Below are positions 34,998-44,246 of a DNA stretch of 64,000 nt, piece after piece; the stretch's first letter is position 1; every line of letters begins with the position of its first letter. This DNA comes from RAM1 sp943372515 (GTDB lineage: Bacteria; Pseudomonadota; Gammaproteobacteria; Burkholderiales; Burkholderiaceae_C), in contig CALRYY010000002.1 of NCBI GenBank assembly GCA_943372515.1, positions 1-64,000 on the forward strand, read 5' to 3'. Below the pieces are notes generated by a model that was not told where the DNA came from, searched no databases, and worked only from the letters and a program-made list of their open reading frames with translations. Both the position numbers and the translations under genes were made by a program.

Positions 34998-36307
34998 ATA
35001 CCGCCACCATCACACTCAATGAAAGCTTCATGTCCCGGCGCAGTGCGCTGGACTGGATCTTTGCCGCGCTGGTCGTCGCCGGCGGCCTGTTTGCGTTCTC
35101 GCGCTATGCGTCCTACATGGACGTGTACGAGAAGGCCATCCTGATTGGCGCCATACCGTCAGCCATCTGGCTGGGCTGGTTCTGGCGGCCGCTGCGCGTG
35201 CTGATGATGGGCGTGGCGGCGTTTTCGCTGCTGGCCATCTGGGCCTACGAGGGCAGCCTGGCGCGGGCCGAGCAGGTGTTCTGGCTCAAGTACTTCCTGT
35301 CCAGCCAGTCGGCCATCCTGTGGATGAGCATGCTGTTCTTCATGAGCACGCTGTTCTACTGGATCGGCATGTTCGCGCGGGGGCAGGCCTCCACGATGGA
35401 ACTGCTGGGCTCGCGCCTGGCCTGGGCGGCCGTCACCATGGCCCTGATCGGCACCATGGTGCGCTGGTACGAAAGCTACCTGATCGGCGCCGACGTCGGT
35501 CACATCCCGGTGAGCAACCTGTACGAGGTGTTCGTGATGTTCTGCTGGATGACGGCAGCGTTCTACCTGTACTTTGAAGACCAGTACCGCACCCGTGCCA
35601 TGGGCGCCTTTGTGATGCTGGTGGTGAGCGCCGCCGTGGGCTTTTTGCTGTGGTACACGGTGGTGCGTGAGGCGCATGAAATCCAGCCGCTGGTGCCCGC
35701 GCTCAAGAGCTGGTGGATGAAGCTGCATGTGCCGGCCAACTTCATTGGCTACGGCACCTTTGCGTTGTCGGCCATGGTGGCCTTTGCCTACCTGATCAAG
35801 CAGCAGGCCACCGAAACCCGCTGGTACAAGCTGGCGCCGCTGTGGCTTTTGGGTGTGGTGCTGTGCTTTGAGCCCATCGTATTCCGCCAGAAGGTAGACG
35901 GGGGCAGCAGCTACTGGATCGTGTATTTCGGCGTTTCGGCGCTGATCGTGGCGGGCATCCTGGCGGCGCGCCGGCGCATTGGCGAGCGGCTTCCGTCGTT
36001 TGAGGTGCTGGACGATGTGATGTACAAGTCCATCGCGGTCGGCTTTGCCTTCTTTACCATTGCCACGGTGCTGGGCGCCCTGTGGGCGGCTGAGGCTTGG
36101 GGCGGCTACTGGAGCTGGGACCCCAAGGAAACCTGGGCGCTGATCGTCTGGCTCAACTACGCGGCCTGGCTGCACATGCGCCTGATGAAGGGCCTGCGCG
36201 GCGCCGTGTCGGCCTGGTGGGCGCTGGTGGGGCTGGCAGTGACGACTTTTGCCTTCCTGGGCGTGAACATGTTCCTGTCGGGGCTGCACAGCTACGGCAC
36301 CCTGTAA
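34994..36307 (+). CDS. ccsA: Cytochrome c biogenesis protein CcsA/ResC (haem handling)
   Basis: A polytopic membrane protein of 437 residues from a TTG at 34994 that overlaps the resB stop, or 425 from ATG 35030. The haem-binding tryptophan-rich WWD motif is present (AWGGYWSWDPKETWALIVW), with conserved His in flanking helices (GLHSYG near the C-terminus). With ResB it forms the System II cytochrome c synthetase. An orphan N-terminal portion has four membrane helices before the conserved core, as in betaproteobacterial ResC. Confidence 0.95.
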   Translation: MNTATITLNESFMSRRSALDWIFAALVVAGGLFAFSRYASYMDVYEKAILIGAIPSAIWLGWFWRPLRVLMMGVAAFSLLAIWAYEGSLARAEQVFWLKYFLSSQSAILWMSMLFFMSTLFYWIGMFARGQASTMELLGSRLAWAAVTMALIGTMVRWYESYLIGADVGHIPVSNLYEVFVMFCWMTAAFYLYFEDQYRTRAMGAFVMLVVSAAVGFLLWYTVVREAHEIQPLVPALKSWWMKLHVPANFIGYGTFALSAMVAFAYLIKQQATETRWYKLAPLWLLGVVLCFEPIVFRQKVDGGSSYWIVYFGVSALIVAGILAARRRIGERLPSFEVLDDVMYKSIAVGFAFFTIATVLGALWAAEAWGGYWSWDPKETWALIVWLNYAAWLHMRLMKGLRGAVSAWWALVGLAVTTFAFLGVNMFLSGLHSYGTL

Positions 36308-36365
36308 GAAAACCGGACCGGGCGTGACTTACCGGAATCACCCGAGCACATCACAAGGATTGACC

Positions 36366-37361
36366 ATGCTGATCAAGACGCACGACAACGGTTTCATCCA
36401 CCCCGTTTCCAGTGAAATCACCCCGCACCGCGCCTACGCAGGCCGGCGCGACATCATGAAGCTGCTGGCCGGCGGCGTGGCGGGCGCGGCACTGGCCGGC
36501 TGGGCGTCTCGCGAAGCGTTGGCGCAAACGCAGCGTCCTGGCAAGCTGGCAGCCCTGGCGGGCGGCAAATCGGGCGTATCGGGTGCCGTGGTCATGGAAA
36601 AAGTGACCGACTACAAGGACGCCAGCACCTACAACAACTTCTATGAGTTTGGCACCGACAAGGCCGATCCCGCCAAGAACGCCCACACGCTCAAGACCAC
36701 GCCCTGGACGGTGGAAGTCGACGGCCTGGTCAAGAAGCCTGCCAAATACACGCTGGAAGACCTGCTCAAGCTCAGCGCCCAGGAAGAGCGCATTTACCGC
36801 ATGCGCTGCGTCGAAGGCTGGTCCATGGTGATCCCGTGGGTGGGTTACTCGATGAGCGAGCTCATCAAGAAAGTGGAGCCGCTGGGCAATGCCAAGTATG
36901 TGGAGTTCATCACCCAGGCCGACCCCAAGACCATGCCGTTTGTGGGCTCTCGCGTGCTGGACTGGCCCTATGTGGAAGGCCTGCGCCTGGACGAGGCCAT
37001 GCACCCGCTGACGCTGCTGACGTTCGGCATGTATGGCGAGGTGCTGCCCAACCAGAACGGCGCGCCGGTGCGCCTCGTGGTGCCCTGGAAGTACGGCTTC
37101 AAAAACGGCAAGAGCATCGTGAAGATCCGCTTTACCGACAAGGAGCCCAGGACCGCATGGAACAAGGCTGCGGCGCAGGAGTACGGCTTTTACAGCAACG
37201 TGAACCCCAATGTGGACCACCCGCGCTGGAGCCAGGCCAGTGAGCGGCGCATCGGCGAGGACGGCCTGTTTGCCAAGAAGCGCAAGACGCTGATGTTCAA
37301 CGGCTACGAGTCCCAGGTGGGTCAGCTCTACGCGGGCATGGACCTGAAAAAGTACTTCTGA
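36366..37361 (+). CDS. msrP: Periplasmic methionine sulfoxide reductase catalytic subunit MsrP (YedY)
   Basis: A 331-residue molybdoenzyme repairing oxidised methionines in periplasmic proteins. A twin-arginine signal is at residues 27-32 (RRDIMK) followed by a hydrophobic stretch and REALAQ cleavage region. The molybdenum-ligating Cys148 is in RMRCVEGWSMVIPW. Start ATG 36366 follows AAGGA at 36355-36359; a longer in-frame start at 36324 lacks support. The msrQ start overlaps its stop by one base. Confidence 0.97.
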   Translation: MLIKTHDNGFIHPVSSEITPHRAYAGRRDIMKLLAGGVAGAALAGWASREALAQTQRPGKLAALAGGKSGVSGAVVMEKVTDYKDASTYNNFYEFGTDKADPAKNAHTLKTTPWTVEVDGLVKKPAKYTLEDLLKLSAQEERIYRMRCVEGWSMVIPWVGYSMSELIKKVEPLGNAKYVEFITQADPKTMPFVGSRVLDWPYVEGLRLDEAMHPLTLLTFGMYGEVLPNQNGAPVRLVVPWKYGFKNGKSIVKIRFTDKEPRTAWNKAAAQEYGFYSNVNPNVDHPRWSQASERRIGEDGLFAKKRKTLMFNGYESQVGQLYAGMDLKKYF

Positions 37362-37972
37362 TGCGCTCGCTGCTCATACATCCGCTGGCCAAGCCGGCGG
37401 TGTTTGTGGTGGCGCTCGGCCCGTTTGCCTGGCTGTTCTACGGCGCGCTGACCAATAGCCTGGGCGCCAACCCGGCCGAATACCTGATCCGCTCCACTGG
37501 TGACTGGACCTTGCGTTTCCTGTGCTTCACGCTGGCGGTGACGCCGCTGCGCGTAATCACGGCCACGCCTGCGCTGGCGCGCTTTCGGCGCATGCTGGGG
37601 CTGTTTGTGTATTTCTACGTGGTGCTGCACCTGTTGAGCTACAGCTGGTTCGACATGGGCTTTGATGTGGGCGACATCGTCAAGGACATCATCAAGCGCC
37701 CGTTCATCCTGGTGGGGTTTGCAGCGTTTTTGCTGCTCACGCCACTGGCAGCCACCTCATTCAACCGTGCAATCAAGGCGCTTGGCGCGAAGCGGTGGCA
37801 GACGCTGCACAAGCTGGTGTACGTGATTGCGGGGCTGGGCATCCTGCATTTCTTCTGGATGCGCTCGGGCAAGAACGATTACGCCGAAGTGGCGATTTAC
37901 GCCGTGATCCTGGCGGTGTTGCTGGGCTGGCGGCTCGTACGCTATTGGCGCAGCCGCAGGGCCGCTAGCTGA
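37361..37972 (+). CDS. msrQ: Haem-binding membrane subunit MsrQ (YedZ)
   Basis: A 203-residue integral membrane b-type cytochrome that passes electrons from the quinone pool to MsrP. Several membrane helices contain conserved His residues (FYVVLHLLSYSWFD, WQTLHKLVYVIAGLGILHFFW), the YedZ signature. It starts in the msrP stop codon (TGATG) and overlaps the convergent lysA by eight bases. Confidence 0.96.
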   Translation: MRSLLIHPLAKPAVFVVALGPFAWLFYGALTNSLGANPAEYLIRSTGDWTLRFLCFTLAVTPLRVITATPALARFRRMLGLFVYFYVVLHLLSYSWFDMGFDVGDIVKDIIKRPFILVGFAAFLLLTPLAATSFNRAIKALGAKRWQTLHKLVYVIAGLGILHFFWMRSGKNDYAEVAIYAVILAVLLGWRLVRYWRSRRAAS

Positions 37973-39242
37973 CCAGCCGCTCGCTGCGCATCTGGTCGGC
38001 GGCGGTTTCCCGCGCGCGAACCAGGTGCACGCGCTCACCGTCCACCAGCACTTCTGCAGCGCGGCCGCGGGTGTTGTAGTTGCTGGCCATGCTCATGCAA
38101 TAGGCACCGGCCGACAGCACGGCCACCAGGTCACCGGGCTGCACGTTCAGGCTGCGGTCACGGCCTATCCAGTCGCCGCTTTCGCACACGGGGCCCACCA
38201 CGTCATAAGTGGTGGCTGGATCATTGCGAAGGGTCAGGGGTTCGATCGCGTGGAACGCCTGGTACATGGCCGGGCGCGGCAGGTCGTTCATGGCCGCGTC
38301 GATGATGCAGAAGTTCTTTTGCTCGCCGGGCTTGAGGTACAGCACCTCGCTCAGGCACACACCGGCGTTGCCCACCAGCGAGCGGCCGGGCTCGATCATG
38401 AACTGCCGCCCGCCAAAGCCGCGCGCGTCCAGTTTTGCAAACAGGCTGGCCCACAGCGCGTCAGCCTGTGGGGGGGCGTCGCCGTTGTAGTTGATGCCCA
38501 GGCCACCACCGAAGTCAATGTGGTCAATGGGGATACCGGCGGATTCGATCGCCTCTACCAGGTCCAGCACGCGGTCCATGGCGTCCAGATAGGGCGTGTC
38601 GTCGGTGATCTGCGAGCCGATGTGGCAGTCGATGCCCACGACCTTGAGCCCCGGCAGGGCGGCCGCGCGCTTGTACGTGTCCAGCGTGCGCTCGTGCGCC
38701 ACGCCAAACTTGTTGCCCTTCAGGCCGGTGGAAATATAGGGGTGGGTCTTTGGGTCCACATTCGGATTGACCCGGATGCTGACTGGCGCCGTCTTGCCGG
38801 CGGCGCTGGCCACGGCGCCCAGCACCTCCAGCTCGGCTTCGCTTTCAACGTTGAAGCAACCGATGCCGGCGTCCAGGGCCTTTTGCATCTCGGCGCGGGT
38901 CTTGCCCACGCCCGAGAAGATCACGTCGGCCGCCTTGCCGCCCGCGGCCAGCACGCGGTCCAGCTCGCCGCCAGACACGATGTCAAAGCCGCAGCCGGCC
39001 TGTGCGAACACCTGCAGCACCGCGAGCGATGAATTGGCCTTCATGGCGTAGCAGATCTTTGCCTTGCGCCCCGCAAAGCCGCGCTGGTAGGCCGACAGGG
39101 CCGACAGCATGGACGCCTTCGAGTAGGCGAACAGCGGCGTGCCGTAGGTGCGCGCCAGCTCGTTCAGGGCCACGCCCTCAATGTAAAGGTCGTCGCCGCG
39201 ACGCGCAATGTGCGGGTGGCCGGGAAGCAGGGCAATGGTCAT
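37965..39242 (-). CDS. lysA: Diaminopimelate decarboxylase LysA
   Basis: A 425-residue PLP enzyme catalysing the last step of lysine synthesis. The PLP-binding Lys68 lies in CYAMKANSS. The glycine-rich phosphate-binding segment is DFGGGLGINY, and the active-site Cys/Glu segment is GPVCESGDWIG. The start ATG 39242 is chosen over a TTG nine bases upstream. It is downstream of lptM on the same strand, a conserved arrangement in proteobacteria with cyaY divergent. Confidence 0.97.
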   Translation of the reverse strand: MTIALLPGHPHIARRGDDLYIEGVALNELARTYGTPLFAYSKASMLSALSAYQRGFAGRKAKICYAMKANSSLAVLQVFAQAGCGFDIVSGGELDRVLAAGGKAADVIFSGVGKTRAEMQKALDAGIGCFNVESEAELEVLGAVASAAGKTAPVSIRVNPNVDPKTHPYISTGLKGNKFGVAHERTLDTYKRAAALPGLKVVGIDCHIGSQITDDTPYLDAMDRVLDLVEAIESAGIPIDHIDFGGGLGINYNGDAPPQADALWASLFAKLDARGFGGRQFMIEPGRSLVGNAGVCLSEVLYLKPGEQKNFCIIDAAMNDLPRPAMYQAFHAIEPLTLRNDPATTYDVVGPVCESGDWIGRDRSLNVQPGDLVAVLSAGAYCMSMASNYNTRGRAAEVLVDGERVHLVRARETAADQMRSERLVS

Positions 39243-39257
39243 GAGGTGCAATGAAAT

Positions 39258-39482
39258 TCAGCGAACGGCGCCGCTGGCGGGAAGGGTCGGGGGTGCGGCT
39301 TGAGGCGCAGTGGTGGTGCCGGCGGGCCTGAGCGTCTCGGGCAACGTGGCCCGGTTGGCGGCCGCCGGGCCGGTGGGCATGAACAGCGCACCCTTCTGGC
39401 CGCAGGCGCCCAGCACGACCGTACAGAGTGCAAGGACAAGGCCGGCCACACGTCGGCTGTCTAGAATCGGGAAAAGCTTCAT
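39258..39482 (-). CDS. lptM: LptM (YifL-like) small lipoprotein
   Basis: A 74-residue lipoprotein too easily missed inside a longer frame. The signal peptide ends in a lipobox (VVLGAC) with lipidated Cys27, followed at once by the family signature CGQKGALF. A Pro/Thr/Ala-rich tail follows. LptM assists maturation of the LPS export translocon LptDE in E. coli. The order lptM-lysA with cyaY divergent is the conserved context. The start ATG 39482 lies only 12 bases from the divergent cyaY start. Confidence 0.9.
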   Translation of the reverse strand: MKLFPILDSRRVAGLVLALCTVVLGACGQKGALFMPTGPAAANRATLPETLRPAGTTTAPQAAPPTLPASGAVR

Positions 39483-39494
39483 AGCGAAATTGTA

Positions 39495-39824
39495 ATGACC
39501 GACCCCGAGTTCATGGACCGCGCTGAGGCGCTGCTCAAAAGCATAGAGCTGGCGTGCGACCGCATCAACGACGAATCCGACGCCGACATCGACAACCAGC
39601 GCACGGGCGGCATGATCACGCTGGCCTTTCGCAATGGCAGCCAGATCATCGTGAACCTGCAAAAGCCCTTGCACGAAGTGTGGATGGCAGCGCGCGCCGG
39701 CGGTTTTCATTACCGGTTTGATGGCGCATTGTGGATGGACACCAAGGGCAACGGCGAGTTCTTCGAGAACCTGACCCGTTACGCCAGCCTGCAAGGCGGC
39801 GAGCCGTTGCGCTTTCAGGCATAG
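39495..39824 (+). CDS. cyaY: Frataxin-like iron-binding protein CyaY
   Basis: A 109-residue frataxin. The acidic first helix (DPEFMDRAEALLKSIELACD, then DESDADID) supplies iron-binding residues. The beta-sheet segments ITLAFRNGSQIIVNLQKPLHE and GGFHYRFDGALWMD are diagnostic. CyaY modulates iron-sulfur cluster assembly by IscS. It is divergent from lptM and faces mrcA. Confidence 0.97.
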   Translation: MTDPEFMDRAEALLKSIELACDRINDESDADIDNQRTGGMITLAFRNGSQIIVNLQKPLHEVWMAARAGGFHYRFDGALWMDTKGNGEFFENLTRYASLQGGEPLRFQA

Positions 39825-39852
39825 ACCCCGGCTGTGGCTACGGGTCCGGGGT
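39825..39852. terminator. Possible bidirectional terminator between cyaY and mrcA
   Basis: ACCCCGG (39825-39831) and CCGGGGT (39846-39852) form a 7-bp GC-rich stem with a 14-base loop in the 39-base gap between the convergent cyaY and mrcA genes. There is no T run on either side, so intrinsic termination would be weak. Confidence 0.45.
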
Positions 39853-39863
39853 GACGCTTCGCA

Positions 39864-42263
39864 TCAGTTCCTGAACAGGTCAAGAATGCTTTTCTTTTCG
39901 TCCGCGGGTGGCATCGCCTGTTTGGCTGGCTGCCCGTCAGCGCCGGGCGCGCTCTTGTCTTCCAGGCCCAGGCTGCTCACGCCGGAGCCGCGTGCGTATT
40001 CTTCGTAGTACCACTCGCCACCCACGTTGATGACGCCTTCGGGCGCGGTGGGCTCGAACACCGGCACGCCCTTGAGCGCAGCTTCCATGAAGCTGATCCA
40101 TACGGGCAGGCTTACGCCACCGCCGGTTTCGCGGTCGCCCAGGGAGCGCGGTGTGTCATAGCCCATCCACACCACAGCTGCAAGGGTGGGCTGGTAGCCG
40201 GCAAACCAGGTATCGATCGCGTCGTTGGTGGTGCCGGTCTTGCCATACAGGTCGGGGCGTTTGAGGGTGGCCTGGGCGCGCGCGGCCGTGCCCGAGCGCG
40301 CGACTTCCTGCAGCAGTCGGTTCATGACGAATGCGTTGCGTGCATCAATGACACGGGCTGCCTCGCTGGGCGGTGGCGACTGGCTTTCCACCAGGACCTT
40401 GCCTTTCTGGTCGGTTACCTTGGTGATGATCCAGGGGTTGATGCGGTAGCCACCGTTGGCAAATACCGAATAGGCCGTGGCCATCTGCATGGGTGTGACC
40501 GAGCCGGCACCCAGCGCCATGGTCAGGTACGGCGGGTGCTTGTCCGCCTCAAAGCCGAAGCGGGTGATCCATTCCTGTGCGTTCTGGGTGCCCACGGCCT
40601 GCAGGATGCGTATGGACACCATGTTCTTGGACTTGGCAAGCGCCGTGTGCAGCTGCATGGGGCCTTCAAACTTGCCGTCGTAGTTCTTGGGCTCCCAGGG
40701 CTGGCCGCCGGTGACACCGGCGTCAAAGAACAGCGGGGCATCGTTGACCATGGTCGACGGCGTGAAGCCTTTTTCCAGTGCGGCGGAATAAATAAATGGT
40801 TTGAAGCTGGAGCCCGGCTGGCGCCAGGCCTGCGTGGCATGGTTGAACTTGTTTTTGTTGAAGTCAAAGCCGCCCACCAGCGCGCGCAAGGCGCCGTCGC
40901 GCGGGTCCAGCGCAATGAACGCGCCCTCAACCTCGGGCAGCTGCGTGATCTCCCAGGTGTTCTTGGGCGTCTTGACCACGCGGATCACCGCGCCGCGCCG
41001 GATCTTTGTCTTGGGCGGTGCTTTCTCTGACAGCCCCGACTGCGCCGGGCGCAGGCCTTCGCCCGTGATCTCAACCGCCTCGCCGTTCTGGCGCACGGCG
41101 GAGATTTTCTTGGGGTCAGCGGACAGCACCACGGCGGTCATGACGTCGCCGTTGTCGGGGTGTTCGTTCAATGTGTCGTCGATGACGTCTTCCTGCTCCT
41201 TGGCGTCAGCCGGCAGGTCCACGAATTTCTCGGGGCCGCGGTAAATCTGGCGGCGCTCGTAATCCATGATCCCCTTGCGCAAGGCCTTGTAGGCGGCTTC
41301 CTGGTCGGCCGCCTTCAGGGTGGTGAAGACATTGAGGCCGCGGGTGTAGGCGTCGTCGCCATACTGGGCATGCACCAGCTGGCGCACGGTTTCTGCCACG
41401 TACTCGGCATGGACCTTGACGTTGCCTGCGTTGGGGCGCACAGCCAGCTCTTCTTTCTTGGCGGCTTCAGCCTGGGCCGTGGTGATGAAGCCGTTTTCTT
41501 CCATGCGCTCGATGATGTGCAGCTGGCGCGAGCGCGCGCGGCGCGGGTTGCTGATGGGGTTGTAGGCCGACGGTGCCTTGGGCAGGCCGGCCAGCATGGC
41601 GGCTTCGGCGATGCTGATGTCCTTCAGGGGCTTGCCAAAGTACGCTTCCGACGCCGCCGCGAACCCGTACGCCCGGTTGCCCAGAAAGATCTGGTTCATG
41701 TAGATCTCAAGAATCTGGTCCTTGGACAGCAGGTGTTCCAGCTTGAAGGTCAGCAGGATTTCATAAATTTTGCGGGTGTAGGTCTTTTCAGACGACAGGT
41801 ACACATTGCGCGCCACCTGCATGGTGATGGTGGACGCGCCCTGGCTCTTCAGCCGCCCGACGTTGGCCAGACCGGCGCGGATCACGCCCAGGTAATCCAC
41901 CCCCCCGTGGGAATAAAAGCGCGAGTCCTCGATCGCCAGCACGGCTTCCTTCATCACCTTGGGGATGTCCTTGATGGGCGTCAGGTTGCGCCGCTCCTCA
42001 CCAAATTCGCCCAGCAGCACGCCGTCCGATGAAAACACCCGCAGCGGCAGTTTGGGCCGGTAGTCAGACAGGTCGGAGATGTCCGGCAGGTTGGGGTAAG
42101 CCACTGCCAGTGCGACAGCCAGCAGCATGCCGACTGACAGGGCGCCGGCCAGCAGGGTGCCGCCGCCCCAGAGCATGACCCGAAGCGCCCAGACTTGCCA
42201 GGCGGGTCGGGGGCCGGCTGCCGCGGATGCGCCGGGCTCGTTCGATGAAGGGGAAGATGGCAT
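39864..42263 (-). CDS. mrcA: Penicillin-binding protein 1A (bifunctional transglycosylase/transpeptidase)
   Basis: A 799-residue inner-membrane class A PBP that polymerises and cross-links peptidoglycan. One N-terminal membrane helix (about residues 26-55) precedes the glycosyltransferase domain with catalytic Glu in AIEDSRFYSHGGVDYLG and the segment ASTITMQVARN. The transpeptidase domain shows the SxxK serine (QPGSSFKPF), SxN (AKSKNMVS) and KTG (YGKTGTTND) motifs. It is divergent from the pilMNOPQ operon, the usual arrangement in beta- and gammaproteobacteria. Confidence 0.97.
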   Translation of the reverse strand: MPSSPSSNEPGASAAAGPRPAWQVWALRVMLWGGGTLLAGALSVGMLLAVALAVAYPNLPDISDLSDYRPKLPLRVFSSDGVLLGEFGEERRNLTPIKDIPKVMKEAVLAIEDSRFYSHGGVDYLGVIRAGLANVGRLKSQGASTITMQVARNVYLSSEKTYTRKIYEILLTFKLEHLLSKDQILEIYMNQIFLGNRAYGFAAASEAYFGKPLKDISIAEAAMLAGLPKAPSAYNPISNPRRARSRQLHIIERMEENGFITTAQAEAAKKEELAVRPNAGNVKVHAEYVAETVRQLVHAQYGDDAYTRGLNVFTTLKAADQEAAYKALRKGIMDYERRQIYRGPEKFVDLPADAKEQEDVIDDTLNEHPDNGDVMTAVVLSADPKKISAVRQNGEAVEITGEGLRPAQSGLSEKAPPKTKIRRGAVIRVVKTPKNTWEITQLPEVEGAFIALDPRDGALRALVGGFDFNKNKFNHATQAWRQPGSSFKPFIYSAALEKGFTPSTMVNDAPLFFDAGVTGGQPWEPKNYDGKFEGPMQLHTALAKSKNMVSIRILQAVGTQNAQEWITRFGFEADKHPPYLTMALGAGSVTPMQMATAYSVFANGGYRINPWIITKVTDQKGKVLVESQSPPPSEAARVIDARNAFVMNRLLQEVARSGTAARAQATLKRPDLYGKTGTTNDAIDTWFAGYQPTLAAVVWMGYDTPRSLGDRETGGGVSLPVWISFMEAALKGVPVFEPTAPEGVINVGGEWYYEEYARGSGVSSLGLEDKSAPGADGQPAKQAMPPADEKKSILDLFRN

Positions 42264-42446
42264 TGAAATCCGCGTAAGGTCTCGCGGCCATTATAGAAAT
42301 CGGTCCGGGAAGGCGAGGGCAATGTCCGGGCTTGATGCGCGGTCGTGGCACCAAAGCTGCTTCAACCGGTCGTCTGCGGATACCGGGTGATGCCATCCGG
42401 CGTCAGTTTTTGGCAACGTCAGGCACAGGTCAAAACGGAAAAAACC

Positions 42447-42476
42447 TTTGCGGGACAAGGAGCTTACTGCTAGCAT
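42447..42476 (+). promoter_or_regulatory. Possible sigma-70 promoter of the pilMNOPQ operon
   Basis: TTTGCG (42447-42452) and TAGCAT (42471-42476) are separated by 18 bases and preceded by an A-rich stretch. They lie about 60 bases before the pilM start, in the 270-base region between the divergent mrcA and pilM genes. Nothing else feature-like was seen in this region. The hexamers are imperfect. Confidence 0.3.
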
Positions 42477-42533
42477 TCAAGTGAATTCTTAAGTTTGTTA
42501 CACCTGTTTCGTGGTGGATTTCAGGGGACCGTC

Positions 42534-43613
42534 TTGATCTCTTTGGGCTCGTTGCTTAGCCGCCAACCCGCGCCGTTGCTGGGTTTGGATATCAGTTCGT
42601 CCAGCGTCAAGCTGGTGGAGCTGGGCCGTGACAAGGCTGGCAACCTCGTGCTTGAGCGGTGCGCCATCGAGCCGCTGGAGCGCGGCTGGATCACTGACGG
42701 CAATGTCGAAAAGTTCGACGAGGTGGCCGAAGCCATGCGCCGTGTCGTCAAGAAAAGCGGCACCAAAACACGCAATGTCGCCATGGCGCTGCCGCCGTCG
42801 GCCGTTATCACCAAAAAGATCATTTTGCCCGGGGGCATGACCGAGCAGGAGCTTGAAGTCCAGGTCGAGACCGAGGCCAACCAGTACATCCCTTTTTCGC
42901 TTGACGAGGTGAGCCTGGATTTCTGTGTGGTGGGGCCCAGCGCGACGTCGGTTGGCGATGTGGAAGTGCTGATTGCAGCCTCACGCAAGGAAAAGGTCCA
43001 GGACCGCCAGGGCCTGGCCGAAGCCGCAGGGCTCAAGCCTGTGATCATTGACGTGGAGTCCTACTCGTCCCGGCTGGCGGCCGGCCGGCTGATCGAGGCC
43101 CTGCCCAACAAGGGGCTGGATACGATGGTGGCCCTGTTTGAGGTGGGCGCGTTCACGACCAGCATGCAGGTGATCTGCAACGACGATGTGCTCTACGACC
43201 GGGACCAGGCTTTTGGTGGCGCCCAGCTGACCCAACTGATCGTCCGGCAGTACGGCTTTTCCGCTGAAGAGGCCGAAACCAAAAAACGCAATGGCGACCT
43301 GCCCGAAGATTACGAAAGCGGCGTGCTCAAGCCCTTTGTGGAGAGCATGGCCCAGGAGGTCGCGCGTGCCCTGCAGTTCTTCTTTACCAGCACGCCACAC
43401 AACAAGGTGGACTACATCCTGCTGGCGGGTGGCTCTGCCGCACTGCCCGGGCTGACAGAGGCGGTCACGCTGCAAACCTCGTTTGCCTGCACCCTGGCGG
43501 ACCCGTTCGAGGGCATGCAGGTGGGTGCGAACGTACGAGAGAAAAAGATGCGCCGTGAAGCGCCCTCGTACCTGACTTCCTGCGGCCTTGCCATGCGGAG
43601 GTTCCTGCAGTGA
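42534..43613 (+). CDS. pilM: Type IV pilus assembly protein PilM
   Basis: A 359-residue actin-like ATPase of the cytoplasmic ring of the pilus alignment complex. It starts at TTG 42534 (MISLGSLLSRQPAPLLGLDI), with AGGGG upstream at 42523; the upstream extension lacks homology-like character. The phosphate-binding segment GLDISSSSVKLVEL and the second ATPase motif LLAGGSAALPGL are visible. PilM binds the N-terminus of PilN. Its stop overlaps the pilN start. Confidence 0.95.
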   Translation: MISLGSLLSRQPAPLLGLDISSSSVKLVELGRDKAGNLVLERCAIEPLERGWITDGNVEKFDEVAEAMRRVVKKSGTKTRNVAMALPPSAVITKKIILPGGMTEQELEVQVETEANQYIPFSLDEVSLDFCVVGPSATSVGDVEVLIAASRKEKVQDRQGLAEAAGLKPVIIDVESYSSRLAAGRLIEALPNKGLDTMVALFEVGAFTTSMQVICNDDVLYDRDQAFGGAQLTQLIVRQYGFSAEEAETKKRNGDLPEDYESGVLKPFVESMAQEVARALQFFFTSTPHNKVDYILLAGGSAALPGLTEAVTLQTSFACTLADPFEGMQVGANVREKKMRREAPSYLTSCGLAMRRFLQ

Positions 43614-44242
43614 TCCTGATCAACCTGCTGCCGCACCGCGAGGCCGCGCGCAAACGCAAGCGCGAGTTTTTCTTCGCCACGCTCGGTGTTTCCGCAGTGG
43701 TCGGTGGCGTCATAGCGGGTGTGATTTTCCTGTGGTTCCAGGCCCAGATCTCAACGCAGCAGAACCAGAATACGTTTTTGCAAAACGAGATCAAGCGCCT
43801 GGAAGGCCAGATCAAGGACATTGCGAGCCTGCAGTCCGAAATTGCCGCGCTGCGCGCGCGTCAGCAGGCCGTAGAAGACCTTCAGGCCGATCGCAACCTG
43901 CCGGTGCACTTGCTCAATGAACTCGTGAAGCAGTTACCCGACGGCGTGTACATCACGACCATGAAACAGCTCAACCAGGTGGTGACCATCCAGGGTGTTG
44001 CCCAATCCAATGAGCGTGTGTCCGAGCTGCTGCGCAACCTGGCCAATAGCAGCGACTGGCTGACGCGACCCGAGTTGGTGGAGATCGTTGCGTCCACTGT
44101 GGCGCTCGGACCCCGGGAGCAACGCCGTGTTTCCAATTTCAACATCCGCGTCCAGTTGATGCGGGCCACCGAAGTCAAGGGCGCCGCGTCTGCACCGGCC
44201 TCTGTATCCCCCGCGCCCGCCGCGTCCGCCGCGAAGACCTGA
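43610..44242 (+). CDS. pilN: Type IV pilus inner-membrane protein PilN
   Basis: A 210-residue bitopic protein starting at GTG 43610, overlapping the pilM stop codon (GTGA). The N-terminal cytoplasmic PilM-binding motif INLLPHREAARKRK is present, followed by one membrane helix (about residues 22-45), a coiled coil and a periplasmic ferredoxin-like domain. It forms heterodimers with PilO. The Ala/Pro/Ser-rich tail is likely disordered. Confidence 0.96.
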   Translation: MILINLLPHREAARKRKREFFFATLGVSAVVGGVIAGVIFLWFQAQISTQQNQNTFLQNEIKRLEGQIKDIASLQSEIAALRARQQAVEDLQADRNLPVHLLNELVKQLPDGVYITTMKQLNQVVTIQGVAQSNERVSELLRNLANSSDWLTRPELVEIVASTVALGPREQRRVSNFNIRVQLMRATEVKGAASAPASVSPAPAASAAKT

Positions 44243-44246
44243 CACC